Source of the DNA: Halochromatium roseum
Lineage (GTDB): Bacteria; Pseudomonadota; Gammaproteobacteria; Chromatiales; Chromatiaceae
DNA length: 64,000 bases
NCBI RefSeq assembly: GCF_016653315.1
Contig: NZ_NHSH01000048.1
Location: 118,715-182,714 of the forward strand
Reading direction: 5' to 3'
Below, piece by piece: positions 63,475 to 64,000 of this stretch (position 1 is the stretch's first letter; every line of letters begins with the position of its first letter). Position numbers and translations under genes: made by a program. The notes beneath the pieces were generated by a model, which ran no database searches, was not told where the DNA came from, and saw only the letters and a program-made list of their open reading frames with translations.

Positions 63475-64000
63475 GTGAACCTGGCCCGATTCGATCAGCG
63501 CTTTCCTCGGGCCAAGACCTGCCCGCGTCCGTGCTCCCTTCACCCTAGACGCATCCGCGGGCTTGCCTGGAGGCTCACCGGTGGGCTGCTCCTTGCGCTC
63601 TGCTTGTGGCTGCCGCTGACGGGGCCGCTACTGCTCGCCGAAGAACTCGGTGCTCGGCTGCCGGCTGCGATCGAGCCCGCGATCAACCCGCTGCGTCCAC
63701 CTGATACCTCCAGCCCGAGGGCGACCATTGCCAGCCTGATCCTGAACCTGGACCGCGTCTATCTGATTGGCAAGGACCCCGAGCAGTCGGGTCGGGAGAC
63801 GCTGCAGCCCCTGCGCCGCGCGGTGCGCACCTTGGATCTCAGCGAGGTTCCGCGGGCCTTTGCCGAGGGGGTCGGGGCCGAGGTCGCGCTCTTGCTGAAA
63901 GAGGTCATCGACCGCGTTGGGCTGCCGCCCTACGCCAGTATTCCGGATGCCGAGCAGGTCGAGCGCGAGGACTTGACCCAATGGCGGATCCCCAATACCG
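63475..64000 (+). CDS. MscS-family mechanosensitive channel (5' part)
   Basis: A frame begins at GTG 63475, after TAGGAGTC, and runs off the window after 175 codons. A basic N-terminus and a hydrophobic segment (about 38-60) are followed by RATIASLILNLDRVYLIGKD and the conserved-looking LDLSEVP and ALLLKEVIDRVGLPPYASIPD stretch. In my recollection this precedes the MscS domain in large mechanosensitive channels of cyanobacteria and purple bacteria. The channel domain itself is outside the window. Confidence 0.6.
   Translation, partial: MNLARFDQRFPRAKTCPRPCSLHPRRIRGLAWRLTGGLLLALCLWLPLTGPLLLAEELGARLPAAIEPAINPLRPPDTSSPRATIASLILNLDRVYLIGKDPEQSGRETLQPLRRAVRTLDLSEVPRAFAEGVGAEVALLLKEVIDRVGLPPYASIPDAEQVEREDLTQWRIPNT

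Overview
The window is GC-rich, densely coded chromosomal DNA from a gammaproteobacterium. The best match is a purple sulfur bacterium of the Chromatiaceae or a close sulfur-oxidising relative. The main pointers are a rhd-tusA-dsrE2 sulfur-trafficking cluster (33064-34356), a Tat-exported high-potential iron-sulfur protein (7436-7792) and a CysG siroheme synthase next to the sulfur genes. Gammaproteobacterial gene orders support this: rlmE-ftsH-folP-glmM, ratA-rnfH-(bamE)-fur, trxA-rho divergent from rhlB, and cmoA-cmoB. I saw no rRNA, tRNA, CRISPR array, prophage or intact insertion sequence. The genus is inference.

Layout. 1-9 kb: lptG (cut by the window edge), cysM, a small coiled-coil membrane protein, rlmD, a CYTH phosphatase, a peptide-binding lipoprotein, an NlpC/P60 lipoprotein, HiPIP and an unknown membrane protein. 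9-17.4 kb: rlmE, ftsH, folP, glmM, an NSS transporter, ratA, rnfH, then bamE and fur divergent. 17.5-23.5 kb: an L,D-transpeptidase, two oligopeptide-type permeases, nagZ, a purine phosphoribosyltransferase, a hemerythrin and a methylthioinosine phosphorylase. Together these suggest peptidoglycan-peptide and purine salvage. 23.5-24.7 kb: an unknown Ala/Pro-rich membrane-anchored protein between two copies of a small inverted-repeat element. 24.8-31.4 kb: an ABC exporter pair, a DUF2892 protein, a DegS-like protease, an FmdB-like protein, a TlpA-like thioredoxin, a rhodanese and a solute-binding protein.

31.4-37 kb: cysG, rhd-tusA-dsrE2, a FadL porin with a strong terminator, and a LysR regulator. 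37-44.4 kb: an unknown protein, a PerM-type permease, a glutamate-cysteine ligase, a MurU-like nucleotidyltransferase with an expanded low-complexity insert, a PqiA-domain protein, rho and trxA. 44.8-54.1 kb: rhlB, a double-thioredoxin periplasmic protein, pta-ackA, an acetolactate synthase-like enzyme with a cysteine cluster, a degenerate hemerythrin and phhB. 54.2-64 kb: ppk1, cmoA-cmoB, an RND efflux pair and the start of an MscS-family channel cut by the window end.

The most unusual non-coding signals are three. (1) A dispersed repeat of about 50 bp, present five times, three times starting at the stop codon of the upstream gene and usually able to form a short hairpin. (2) A pair of MITE-like elements of about 70-78 bp bracketing one gene. 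(3) Many short tandem duplications of 7-21 bp, often spanning a start or stop codon. No wholly new multi-gene system is evident; these repeats are the best candidates for undescribed biology.
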